Below, piece after piece: positions 35,565 through 43,545 of a stretch of DNA of 64,000 bases. Within the stretch, counting starts at the first letter, position 1; each line of letters begins with the position of its first letter. The notes under the pieces were generated by a model. That model was not told the DNA's origin and searched no databases. It saw only the letters and a list, made by a program, of their open reading frames with translations. Origin of the DNA: CAZQYC01 sp964597495 (GTDB taxonomy: Bacteria; Pseudomonadota; Gammaproteobacteria; Steroidobacterales; Steroidobacteraceae); the NCBI GenBank assembly GCA_964597495.1, contig CAZQYC010000002.1, positions 1 to 64,000 on the forward strand, read 5' to 3'. Made by a program: the position numbers and the translations under genes.

Positions 35565-35707
35565 TTTTTATAGTGCCGAAGGGAAAGGGTTTCGAGGTCG
35601 GGAAAAGGCGCGCATTTTGGACTATCGACGCACCTCGGGCAACGCAAACATGCGATTCCGCATGCCCTGCGAATCGTCCAATTTGTGATATGGGCATCGC
35701 TCAACCT

Positions 35708-35737
35708 TTGGTTGCGCCGAAATGGGACGGCTATACT
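35708..35737 (+). promoter_or_regulatory. Candidate sigma-70 promoter of metK
   Basis: TTGGTT (35708-35713), 18-nt spacer, TATACT (35732-35737), about 60 nt before the metK ATG. Matches are good for the -10 and fair for the -35. No SAM riboswitch was recognised in the leader. Based only on pattern. Confidence 0.35.
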
Positions 35738-35799
35738 GCGCGCCGCCTGCCTTAAGGCCCAACTACTCTTAAACGACTACCTTTAAATTAGGAATCCGT

Positions 35800-37032
35800 A
35801 TGTCGGGAAGCTATCTCTTTACCTCCGAATCCGTCTCCGAAGGCCACCCGGATAAAGTAGCCGATCAAATGTCAGACGCCGTGCTCGATGCGATCCTCGC
35901 GCAAGACAAGCGCGCGCGCGTCGCCTGCGAAAGTTTGGTGAAAACAGGCGTGGCGATCGTCGCCGGCGAAATCACCACCAGCGCGGTGGTCGATTTCGAA
36001 CCGCTCATTCGCGACACGATCTGCGGCATCGGCTACACCTCGTCGAACATCGGTTTCGACGGCAAAACGTGCGCGGTGGTGAACATCCTCGGCAAACAGT
36101 CGCCTGATATCGCACAAGGCGTGGATCGCAAGAAACCCGAAGAACAAGGTGCCGGCGACCAGGGCCTCATGTTCGGCTACGCGAGCAACGAAACTAAAGC
36201 GCTCATGCCGGCGCCGATTCACTACGCACACAAGCTCGTGGAGCAACAGGCGCGTATTCGCAAGGCAAAAAAAGGCGGACTGCCCTGGCTACGCCCCGAT
36301 GCAAAGAGCCAGCTCACCTTCCGCTACGACAACGACCGTCCGATGAGCATCGAAGCCGTCGTACTCTCGACTCAGCACGACCCGGACGTGAAATACAAAG
36401 ATCTACGCGAGGCCGTGATCGAACTGGTCGTCAAGCCCGTCCTGCCCAAGCATTGGATCACGCCGAAAACCAAATTCCACATCAACCCCACGGGCAAGTT
36501 CGAAATCGGCGGACCCGTCGGCGATTGCGGCCTCACCGGCCGCAAGATCATCGTCGACAGCTATGGCGGCATGGCTCGCCACGGCGGCGGCGCCTTCTCG
36601 GGCAAGGACCCGTCCAAGGTGGATCGCTCGGCCGCTTATGCGGCGCGTTACGTTGCAAAGAACGTGGTGGCTGCCGGCCTGGCGAATCGATGCGAAATCC
36701 AAGTGTCGTACGCCATCGGCGTCGCCGAACCCACGTCCATCACGGTGGAGACCTTCGGCACCGCGAAAATCGCCGAAGAGAAACTCGAAAAGATCGTGCG
36801 TGCGCATTTCGACCTTCGTCCGTACGGCATCATCAAAATGCTCGATCTGATCAAACCGATCTATCAACCCACGGCGGCCTATGGTCACTTTGGTCGCGAT
36901 CCTTACGAGCTGACCTATCGCTGGACCGAGCATTCGGCCAAGGGCCCGGTCGAAAAAAGCGACACGTTTACGGCCTTTCCGTGGGAGAAGACCGATAAGG
37001 CGGCAGAGCTTAGGAAAGCTGGCGGCTTGTAG
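35800..37032 (+). CDS. metK: S-adenosylmethionine synthetase
   Basis: 410 residues. Makes SAM from methionine and ATP. Start supported by AGGA 7 nt upstream and by the family N-terminus YLFTSESVSEGHPDKVADQ. ATP- and metal-binding GAGDQGLMFGYA, the loop FEIGGPVGDCGLTGRKIIVD and the GGGAFSGKDPSKVDRSAAYA motif. About 25 residues longer than the enterobacterial enzyme, from the K-rich insertion near residues 157-165 (ARIRKAKKGGLPWL) and a longer end. Upstream of ahcY in the methyl cycle. Confidence 0.97.
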   Translation: MSGSYLFTSESVSEGHPDKVADQMSDAVLDAILAQDKRARVACESLVKTGVAIVAGEITTSAVVDFEPLIRDTICGIGYTSSNIGFDGKTCAVVNILGKQSPDIAQGVDRKKPEEQGAGDQGLMFGYASNETKALMPAPIHYAHKLVEQQARIRKAKKGGLPWLRPDAKSQLTFRYDNDRPMSIEAVVLSTQHDPDVKYKDLREAVIELVVKPVLPKHWITPKTKFHINPTGKFEIGGPVGDCGLTGRKIIVDSYGGMARHGGGAFSGKDPSKVDRSAAYAARYVAKNVVAAGLANRCEIQVSYAIGVAEPTSITVETFGTAKIAEEKLEKIVRAHFDLRPYGIIKMLDLIKPIYQPTAAYGHFGRDPYELTYRWTEHSAKGPVEKSDTFTAFPWEKTDKAAELRKAGGL

Positions 37033-37153
37033 CCACCAGCAGCTACTAGCAACTAGCCGCTAGCCAGAGTCCGGAACCTATAATTTTGGCCTTCAGCCAA
37101 AATTTGAGAGATTCATTCTGGCTAGTGGCTAGCCGCTAGAAGCTAGCGGCTGG
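37030..37153. repeat. CTAG-heptad inverted repeat between metK and the SAH riboswitch
   Basis: Left arm 37030-37068 contains CTACTAGCAACTAGCCGC then TAGCCAGA; right arm 37116-37153 begins TTCTGGCTAGTGGCTAGC then CGCTAGAAGCTAGCGGC. In the centre a perfect 9-bp hairpin (AATTTTGGC / GCCAAAATT, 37083-37104) may stop metK transcripts. The left arm starts with the metK TAG stop. Ends about 18 nt before the riboswitch. Confidence 0.8.
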
Positions 37154-37170
37154 TAGGATACGCACCCGCT

Positions 37171-37250
37171 ATCGAGGAGCGCTGCAGCAGGTTCTCTGCC
37201 AGGCTCGATCGGCGGTTCAGTGAGTCCAATTCGACTCGACAACGGCGCTC
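37171..37250 (+). ncRNA. S-adenosylhomocysteine (SAH) riboswitch
   Basis: Matches the SAH riboswitch: ATCGAGGAGCGCTGCAGC (P1 5' side, then GCGCTGCA) followed by GCCAGGCTCGAT, whose CTCGAT pairs with ATCGAG, and, after a variable arm, CAACGGCGCTC at 37240-37250, whose GGCGCTC can pair with GAGCGC to form the pseudoknot. Located 33 nt upstream of the ahcY ATG. SAH riboswitches turn genes of SAH recycling on when SAH accumulates, so ahcY is expected to be induced by SAH. Read from the sequence by its conserved blocks. Confidence 0.9.
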
Positions 37251-37282
37251 TCCACTTTATGAAACTTGACGAGGAGAGCACC

Positions 37283-38707
37283 ATGAACGCCGTTGCATCG
37301 AACAATTTCTCCGATTACTACGTAAAAGACATTTCCCAGGCCGCCTTCGGCCGCAAGGAAATGTCCATTGCCGAGTCCGAAATGCCGGGGCTCATGGCCA
37401 TCCGCAAGGAATTCGGCCCTTCGCAGCCGTTAAAGGGCGCGCGTATTGCGGGTTCCTTGCACATGACGATTCAAACCGCCATGTTGATCGATACGCTGAA
37501 GGCACTCGGGGCCGACATTCGCTGGGCGTCGTGCAACATCTATTCGACTCAGGATCACGCCGCCGCGGCGATCGCTGCCTCCGGCACCCCGGTGTTCGCC
37601 TACAAAGGCGAGACGCTGGAGGAATACTGGGAATTCACGCACAAGATTTTCGAGTGGCCGGGGCAAGGCGACAACACTCAGGCGAACATGATTCTCGACG
37701 ACGGCGGCGATGCGACCTTGCTGCTGATTCTCGGCACGAAAGCGGAAAAAGACCCCACCGTGGTGGCGAAGCCGACGAACGAGGAAGAAGTCGCGCTGTA
37801 TGCCTCGATCAAAAAACGACTCGCCTCGCAACCGGGTTGGTACAGCAAACGTCTCGCCGCCATCAAAGGCGTCAGCGAAGAAACGACCACGGGCGTCAAA
37901 CGCTTATATGACATGGCCAAGCAAGGCGGCCTGCCCTTCCCGGCGATCAACGTCAACGATTCGGTGACCAAGTCGAAGTTCGATAACTTGTACGGCTGCC
38001 GCGAATCGCTCGTCGATTCGATCAAGCGCGCCACCGACGTGATGCTCGCCGGCAAAGTAGCGGTGGTCGCCGGATATGGCGACGTGGGCAAGGGCTCCGC
38101 GGAAAGTTTGCGTTCGCTGTCAGCTCAGGTGTGGGTGACGGAAATCGACCCGATCTGCGCCCTGCAAGCCGCCATGGACGGTTACCGTGTCGTGACCATG
38201 GATGAAGCCGCCAGCCAAGCGGATATCTTCGTGACCGCCACCGGCAACGTGAGCGTGCTCACGCACGAGCATATGAAGCGCATGAAGAACGAAGCCATCG
38301 TCTGCAACATCGGCCACTTCGACAGCGAAATCGAAATCGCGGCGCTCAAGCAATACAAGTGGGAGAACATCAAACCGCAGGTCGATCACGTGATCTTCCC
38401 CGACGGCAAGCGCATCATCGTTTTAGCGGAAGGAAGGCTGGTGAACTTGGGCTGCGGAACCGGCCATCCTTCGTTCGTGATGTCGAACTCGTTCACCAAT
38501 CAAGTGCTCGCGCAAATCGAGCTCTTTAAGTACGGCAGCAAGTACAAGAACGACGTTTACGTGCTGCCGAAAAAGCTCGACGAAAAAGTGGCTCAGCTGC
38601 ATCTCGACCGCATCGGCGTGAAGCTCACCAAGCTCACCGAGCAACAAGCGAAATATATCGGCGTTTCCGTGGATGGGCCGTTTAAGCCGGAGCATTACAA
38701 ATACTAG
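37283..38707 (+). CDS. ahcY: Adenosylhomocysteinase
   Basis: 474 residues from the ATG at 37283. Splits S-adenosylhomocysteine to adenosine and homocysteine, removing the by-product of SAM-dependent methylations. An upstream GTG at 37220 would place the start inside the SAH riboswitch; the ATG at 37283 has GAGGAG 6-7 nt before it and gives the normal N-terminus (FSDYYVKDISQAAFGRKE). Substrate-binding LHMTIQTAMLIDTLKALGA, NAD-binding VVAGYGDVGKGSAESL, C-terminal LDEKVAQLHLDRIGVKLTKL. metF, the usual next gene, is not in this window. Stop TAG belongs to the following repeat. Confidence 0.97.
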   Translation: MNAVASNNFSDYYVKDISQAAFGRKEMSIAESEMPGLMAIRKEFGPSQPLKGARIAGSLHMTIQTAMLIDTLKALGADIRWASCNIYSTQDHAAAAIAASGTPVFAYKGETLEEYWEFTHKIFEWPGQGDNTQANMILDDGGDATLLLILGTKAEKDPTVVAKPTNEEEVALYASIKKRLASQPGWYSKRLAAIKGVSEETTTGVKRLYDMAKQGGLPFPAINVNDSVTKSKFDNLYGCRESLVDSIKRATDVMLAGKVAVVAGYGDVGKGSAESLRSLSAQVWVTEIDPICALQAAMDGYRVVTMDEAASQADIFVTATGNVSVLTHEHMKRMKNEAIVCNIGHFDSEIEIAALKQYKWENIKPQVDHVIFPDGKRIIVLAEGRLVNLGCGTGHPSFVMSNSFTNQVLAQIELFKYGSKYKNDVYVLPKKLDEKVAQLHLDRIGVKLTKLTEQQAKYIGVSVDGPFKPEHYKY

Positions 38708-38910
38708 CAGCTAGCTACTAGCCACTAGTTACTAGCCAGAAATAGGAACTAAGAGTGAATTGGCCACCCTATCGCTAGATACGGGTGGCCTTTTCTTTTG
38801 CGGACTAGGGTTATTGCCTAATAGCTGAGCCTTTTAATTCACAGCGCAATTTAGAGTCTATTCAGAGTCCTTTCTGGCTAGCGCCTAGAGCCTAGTAGCT
38901 AGAGGCTTCT
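38702..38910. repeat. CTAG-heptad inverted repeat surrounding the ahcY terminator
   Basis: Left arm 38702-38742 contains TACTAGCAGCTAGCTAC then TAGCCACTAGTTACTAGCCAGAAA; right arm 38872-38908 begins TTCTGGCTAGCGCCTAGAGC and continues CTAGTAGCTAGAGGC. Between them, about 130 nt hold the strong terminator at 38762-38799 and otherwise no gene. This is the gene-free stretch between ahcY and cpdA; the stretch 38911-39053 beyond it shows no recognisable feature. Confidence 0.8.
38762..38799 (+). terminator. Rho-independent terminator of ahcY
   Basis: GGCCACCC (38762-38769), a 13-base loop, GGGTGGCC (38783-38790), then TTTTCTTTT. Strong 8-bp GC-rich stem with a T-run. It lies within a CTAG inverted repeat but is itself an ordinary terminator. 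Confidence 0.88.
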
Positions 38911-39053
38911 TTTGAGACTTATCCCAAACTTTTGGATAGTGATTTTGTCTACTTGGAGCGCCTTACGAACCCGATCACCTTTTTCGGCTTCAGCCGATTG
39001 GTATGCTGCCGTTGTTAGGACACCTGCCGCATTAAGTCGCCTCAATTGCCCGC

Positions 39054-39851
39054 ATGAAATCTGTCCGTCTCGTGCAATTTACCGACCTTCACTTGGTCGG
39101 GAACCCAGATCGCACTCTGCGCGGGATCAATACCGCCGAGACGCTGCGGCATACCTTGGCTCATGCCCACGCACGTTTCGACTCGGCGGATGCCTTCTTG
39201 CTGACCGGCGATCTCGTCCATGACGATCCGTCCGGTTATGCGCACGTTGCAGCGGCATTCCAAGATTCACCGGCTCCGGTCTATTGCATTCCCGGCAACC
39301 ACGATACCCCCGAGCAAATGCGGGTCGCTTTGGCTCGCGCCCCGTTCCAGATGGGCGGCAGCGCCGTGCTGAAAAACTGGGTCATCGCATTGCTCGACAG
39401 TTTCGTACCGAACACCGACGGCGGGCGTCTCGGATCGGACCAGCTGGCGCAACTCGATCGTACATTGGCCGCCCACGCAGACAAACACGCGTTGGTGTGC
39501 TTGCACCATCATCCCATCAAAATGCGCAGCGAGTGGCTGGACACGGTGGGCCTTGAAGACGCCGATGCATTCCAAGCGGTCATTGCACGCCACGCGAACG
39601 TCCGCGGCGTCTTGTGGGGTCACGTCCATCAAGCGCTCGATCTTTTTTCCAAAGGCATTCGTTACATGGCGACGCCTGCCACGTGCGCGCAATTCAAACC
39701 TCTGAGCGACGATTTTGCGCTCGACGACAAACCGCCCGGTTATCGCGTATTGGAACTGATGGCCGACGGTTCGATTGCCACTGAAGTCGTCTGGGTGGAC
39801 AATCGCGCGTCATGCCAACTACCTCCCTACCGGCAAGCGCCCGCCGCCTAA
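39054..39851 (+). CDS. cpdA: Metallophosphoesterase, CpdA-like cyclic nucleotide phosphodiesterase
   Basis: 265 residues. Two-metal phosphoesterase related to CpdA, which hydrolyses cAMP. All motifs are there: FTDLHLV, LLTGDLVHDDP, IPGNHDTP, LHHHPI and WGHVHQA. The set FTDLHL/GDLVHD/GNHDT and the overall 265-residue length fit CpdA. The 3' end overlaps the following TraB/GumN gene by 40 nt in another frame, so the two may be coupled. Confidence 0.85.
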   Translation: MKSVRLVQFTDLHLVGNPDRTLRGINTAETLRHTLAHAHARFDSADAFLLTGDLVHDDPSGYAHVAAAFQDSPAPVYCIPGNHDTPEQMRVALARAPFQMGGSAVLKNWVIALLDSFVPNTDGGRLGSDQLAQLDRTLAAHADKHALVCLHHHPIKMRSEWLDTVGLEDADAFQAVIARHANVRGVLWGHVHQALDLFSKGIRYMATPATCAQFKPLSDDFALDDKPPGYRVLELMADGSIATEVVWVDNRASCQLPPYRQAPAA

Positions 39852-40699
39852 TCGCTCTTTGCGTCTGTCTGATCGCCGCGAACTTCGCGTTTGCGGCGGA
39901 TCGGCATTCGCTGTGGACTGTCAAAGGCAAGCACAACACCGTTTATTTACTGGGCTCGATTCACCTCTTGCCCGCCAGCGAGCAGTTGCCCCCGGAGATC
40001 GACGCCGCGTACGACAATGCCGATAAGCTGATCATGGAAATCGACATGGACGATCTCGATCCGTTCGCCGCGCAGAAACTCACCATGGAACTTGGAATGC
40101 TGCCGGCGGGCGAAACGCTTGCCGAAAAAATCGGGCCGGAAGAAGCGGCGAAGCTCGATGCCTATGCGACACGACTCGGCATGCAGCCGGCTGCGCTGCA
40201 GCAGTTCAAACCTTGGTTCGTCGCAATCATGCTCATCCAATACCAATTCGTGAAGCTGGGGCTCGATCCGAATTCCGGCGTGGAACAGCGCTTTGTGGTT
40301 AAAGCCGCCGCCGATCACAAGGAAATTCTCGGACTGGAAACGCTCGCTGAGCAACTCCGATTGCTGGCCGACCTGCCTGCGCCCCTGCAAAAACAATTCT
40401 TGCGACAAACGATTGGCGAAGCCGACCGGGCCGAAGAAGAAATCCGCGTCATGCTGGCTGCGTGGCGCACCGGCGACACGGCTGCACTTGAAAAGTACGT
40501 AGCACGCGGGATGGAAGAATTCCCGGAGCTATACCGGCCGTTGACCGTGGAGCGCAATCGCCGCTGGTTGACGCGAATCGAAGAGTTGCTCAACGCGAAA
40601 CAAAACTATCTCGTCGTCGTCGGCGCCTTACACCTGGTAGGCGACGACGGCTTGCTCGATCTGCTGAAAAACAAGAACTACAAAATCGAACAGCAGTAG
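39812..40699 (+). CDS. TraB/GumN family exported protein
   Basis: 295 residues with a signal peptide (about 1-28, RRLIALCVCLIAANFAFA). TraB/GumN proteins have an erythromycin-esterase/Tiki-like fold and two GxxH-type motifs; here LLGSIHLLPASEQLP near the start and VVVGALHLVGDDGLLDLLK near the end. Possible metalloprotease; no experimental function established for close proteobacterial members. Overlaps the cpdA-like gene by 40 nt. Convergent with the fluoride channel gene. Confidence 0.9.
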   Translation: MPTTSLPASARRLIALCVCLIAANFAFAADRHSLWTVKGKHNTVYLLGSIHLLPASEQLPPEIDAAYDNADKLIMEIDMDDLDPFAAQKLTMELGMLPAGETLAEKIGPEEAAKLDAYATRLGMQPAALQQFKPWFVAIMLIQYQFVKLGLDPNSGVEQRFVVKAAADHKEILGLETLAEQLRLLADLPAPLQKQFLRQTIGEADRAEEEIRVMLAAWRTGDTAALEKYVARGMEEFPELYRPLTVERNRRWLTRIEELLNAKQNYLVVVGALHLVGDDGLLDLLKNKNYKIEQQ

Positions 40700-40734
40700 A
40701 AGCGACCGCAGGTCAAAATTAAAATCGTCTCTAG

Positions 40735-41133
40735 CTATCGTGTCAAAGCGACGGCAGCCGTAAACCCGAGCCATACGGCAACAAGGCAAAGCCCCAGCGA
40801 AAGAAAAACATTCGCGCCCGCGAGCAGCCATTGCTCTTCTCGCAGCAGACTGAAAGTCTGCAAACTAAAAGCCGAGAACGTCGTAAAACCGCCCAGCACC
40901 CCGACCATGAAAAATTGATTGATAAAGTCGCGCAGCGAAGCAGAGATCGTAAAGCGGCCGCCCGGTTCGAGTACGCCGAAGGCTGCGCCGATTAAAAACG
41001 CACCGATCACGTTCACCGCGACGGTTCCCAGCCACGGCGCGGTCGGTGCAAGTCGCAATGCGATGGCAGCGGAACTCCAGTAACGAGCCATTCCACCCAG
41101 TGCGCTGCCGATGGCGATGAGAAGGTAGGTCAT
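40735..41133 (-). CDS. crcB: Fluoride channel CrcB/FluC
   Basis: 132 residues, four membrane helices. Exports fluoride as an antiparallel dimer. Conserved GSALGGMARYW at the N-terminus, WLGTVAVNVIGAFLIG and the GGFTTFSAFSLQT track with the two phenylalanines and Ser/Thr that line the pore. No fluoride riboswitch was recognised upstream. Convergent with the TraB/GumN gene. Confidence 0.94.
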   Translation of the reverse strand: MTYLLIAIGSALGGMARYWSSAAIALRLAPTAPWLGTVAVNVIGAFLIGAAFGVLEPGGRFTISASLRDFINQFFMVGVLGGFTTFSAFSLQTFSLLREEQWLLAGANVFLSLGLCLVAVWLGFTAAVALTR

Positions 41134-41206
41134 AGGCGTTAGAAGCGGACTGTGACTTGCGGATAGCGGAGGGTCCCCGAATGATCGGGTCTATTAAGCT
41201 TCGACA

Positions 41207-41371
41207 CTAAATTTCCACCATTTCGAAATTTTCCTTGGCTGTACCGCAATCCGGACAGCGCCAAGACGACGGCACGTCGTGCCACAACGTGCCGGGCGCC
41301 AGACCCGCATCGACGTCGCCTTTTTCTTCGTCATAAACGTAGCCGCAAATCACGCATAGGTAGGTTTTCAT
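41207..41371 (-). CDS. Rubredoxin
   Basis: 54 residues: MKTYLCVICGYVYDEEKG at the start and WRCPDCGTAKENFEM near the end. Two CxxCG knuckles bind one iron, the classical small electron carrier. It lies between crcB and hemL, transcribed away from hemL; rubredoxin beside hemL is common in betaproteobacteria. Too short to stand out among long frames but its motif is unambiguous. The partner protein is unknown. Confidence 0.93.
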   Translation of the reverse strand: MKTYLCVICGYVYDEEKGDVDAGLAPGTLWHDVPSSWRCPDCGTAKENFEMVEI

Positions 41372-41503
41372 TATCGAGCTCACCATTACTTAAGCAATCA
41401 TTAGAGCGGGAAAGCGCAAAGTCGGCAACTGGAAGACGCTGGCCTACTGGCCGCTGGCTCTTCACCCCACTACACTGCACGCCTTTCATCATGGAGTCTC
41501 GCC

Positions 41504-42775
41504 TTGTCCCTTTTCACCGAAGCGTGTCGATTTATTCCGGGCGGCGTTAACTCGCCGGTGCGCGCCTTTCGCGGGGTCGGCGGCGAGCCGATCTTTTTCG
41601 AACGAGCGTCGGGCGCTCATGCTTTCGACGCAAACGGCAAGCGTTACATCGACTACGTCGGATCATGGGGCCCGATGGTGCTCGGCCACGCGCACCCGAA
41701 CGTGATTCGCGCCGTGCAGGAACGCGCAGCCCTCGGACTTTCGTTCGGCGCACCCACGCAGCTTGAAACGCAGCTGGCCGAGCAAGTCTGCAAACTCATG
41801 CCGTCGATCGAGTTAGTGCGCTTCGTCAGCAGCGGCACGGAAGCCACGATGAGCGCGATCCGCCTGGCACGCGGGTTCACCGGACGCGACAAGATCATAA
41901 AGTTCGAGGGGTGCTATCACGGCCATTCCGATTCGCTGTTGATCAAAGCAGGCTCGGGAGCCCTCACGCTCGGCGTTCCAACTTCACCCGGGGTGCCGGC
42001 GGCATTGGCCGCCTACACGATCACGCTCGACTACAACGACAGCGCACAGGTCGAGCAGGTCTTCGGCGAAATCGGCCATGAGATTGCCTGCGTGATCGTG
42101 GAACCCATTGCCGGCAACATGAATTGCGTACCGCCCGCACCCGGATTTCTGGAAACGCTGCGCCGCGTTTGCGACCGCCATGGCACAGTCCTCATTTTCG
42201 ATGAAGTGATGACAGGGTTCCGTGTCGCTCTGGGCGGGGCCCAGCAGTTATATTCGATCAAACCCGATCTTACGACGCTCGGTAAAATTATCGGCGGCGG
42301 AATGCCGGTCGGCGCGTTCGGCGGACGACGCGACATCATGCAGAAAATCGCACCGCTCGGTCCGGTGTATCAGGCCGGCACGCTTTCCGGCAATCCGGTT
42401 GCGATGGCCGCCGGATTGGCGACGCTCGATGGAATCCAAGCGCCTTCATTCCATTCGCGTCTCGCCGCGCAGACCGACAAACTTATCGGCGGGCTCAAGG
42501 AAGCAGCGCGCGCGGCCGGAATTCCTTTTACGACGAATCACGTCTGTGGCATGTTCGGCCTGTTCTTCTGCAACGCGCCCCAAGTGCAAACTTACGCACA
42601 AGTCATGCAATGCAATGTCGACCGTTTCAAGAAATTCTTCCACGCCATGCTGGAAGAAGGCATCTACTTGGCGCCGTCCGCCTTCGAAGCAGGATTCGTT
42701 TCGAGCGCTCACAGCGACACGGACATCGACACCACTATCGCCGCGGCACGGCGCGTGTTCGCTCGGTTGAGTTAG
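41504..42775 (+). CDS. hemL: Glutamate-1-semialdehyde 2,1-aminomutase HemL
   Basis: 423 residues. PLP enzyme that converts glutamate-1-semialdehyde to 5-aminolevulinate, a precursor of heme and the petC/petB hemes. TTG start, supported by GGAG about 8 nt upstream and by the N-terminus SLFTEACRFIPGGVNSPVRAF; the nearby ATG at 41490 is out of frame. PLP lysine in TLGKIIGGGMPVGAFGG, and the family block VRFVSSGTEATMSAIRLAR. Divergent from rubredoxin. Confidence 0.96.
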   Translation: MSLFTEACRFIPGGVNSPVRAFRGVGGEPIFFERASGAHAFDANGKRYIDYVGSWGPMVLGHAHPNVIRAVQERAALGLSFGAPTQLETQLAEQVCKLMPSIELVRFVSSGTEATMSAIRLARGFTGRDKIIKFEGCYHGHSDSLLIKAGSGALTLGVPTSPGVPAALAAYTITLDYNDSAQVEQVFGEIGHEIACVIVEPIAGNMNCVPPAPGFLETLRRVCDRHGTVLIFDEVMTGFRVALGGAQQLYSIKPDLTTLGKIIGGGMPVGAFGGRRDIMQKIAPLGPVYQAGTLSGNPVAMAAGLATLDGIQAPSFHSRLAAQTDKLIGGLKEAARAAGIPFTTNHVCGMFGLFFCNAPQVQTYAQVMQCNVDRFKKFFHAMLEEGIYLAPSAFEAGFVSSAHSDTDIDTTIAAARRVFARLS

Positions 42776-42781
42776 AAACCA

Positions 42782-43534
42782 ATGCTGTCTGCCGTCATCG
42801 TTACCTTCAACGAAGCCGATCGCATCGAGACCTGCATTCGTAGCTTGCGATGCTGCGACGAGGTTCTCGTCGTTGATTCTCATTCGACCGACCGCACACG
42901 CGAACTCGCAACCGCGCTCGGGGCGCGGGTGATCGAACGAGACTGGCCCGGATATCGCTCGCAAAAGGAATTCGGCATTCGCGCCGCCGGGCACGACTGG
43001 GTGTTGTGCCTGGATGCCGACGAAGTATTGACCCCACGTCTGCAAGACGAAATCGTGCGGCTTAAAGCGGAAGGCTTCCCGCGACACGCCGGCTTTAGCA
43101 TGCCGCGCTCGCTTTTCTATTTCGGCATGTTCATTCGCCATGGGCTCACTTATCCGGACCGTCACGTGAGATTGGTCAATCGTCAGCATGGTGGCTGGCG
43201 AGGCGATGAGATTCATGAATACATGGCCGTTACAGGCACGGTCGGACGCCTAAAAGGCGATCTCGAACACTACGCGTATCGCAGCCTCAGCCATCAAATC
43301 TCGAAGCTCGCCCACTATGCCGACTTGATGGCGCGCGCGCAGCACGCCAAAGGAAAACGAAGCGGCGCCTTTAAAATACTGTTTCGACCCTTTTGGCGAT
43401 TTTTTTCCGGCTACGTACTCAAAATGGGATTTCTCGACGGCTGGCGCGGGCTCGTCCTGTCGCTCGTCGAGGCCAACTACGTAAGGCAAAAGTACCTTAA
43501 GCTGTTCTTGTTGAGTCGCGGCTTTACGATATAA
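42782..43534 (+). CDS. Glycosyltransferase family 2 (WaaE/KdtX-like)
   Basis: 250 residues. GT-A fold: VIVTFNEADRIETCIRSL, VVDSHSTDRTRE, LCLDADEVLTPRL (metal-binding DxD) and YFLRHG-like YFGMFIRHGLTYPDRHVRLVNR. Resembles the LPS-core beta-1,4-glucosyltransferase group WaaE. Six nt after hemL, so possibly in the same transcript; it is the first gene of the polysaccharide locus. Donor and acceptor unknown. Confidence 0.9.
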   Translation: MLSAVIVTFNEADRIETCIRSLRCCDEVLVVDSHSTDRTRELATALGARVIERDWPGYRSQKEFGIRAAGHDWVLCLDADEVLTPRLQDEIVRLKAEGFPRHAGFSMPRSLFYFGMFIRHGLTYPDRHVRLVNRQHGGWRGDEIHEYMAVTGTVGRLKGDLEHYAYRSLSHQISKLAHYADLMARAQHAKGKRSGAFKILFRPFWRFFSGYVLKMGFLDGWRGLVLSLVEANYVRQKYLKLFLLSRGFTI

Positions 43535-43545
43535 GCAATGATCGA

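Noticed and set aside
35565..35799. SAM riboswitch in the metK leader
   Set aside because: No SAM-I, SAM-II or SAM/SAH conserved blocks recognised; only a promoter-like pair.
37220..37282. Upstream GTG start for ahcY
   Set aside because: It falls inside the SAH riboswitch and the ATG at 37283 has a strong ribosome-binding site and the family N-terminus.
41134..41206. Fluoride riboswitch upstream of crcB
   Set aside because: Looked for the conserved blocks in the short leader; none seen.
41420..41465. Possible heptad remnant (CTGGCCTACTGGCCGCTGGC) before hemL
   Set aside because: Too short and without a mirrored arm; may be chance.
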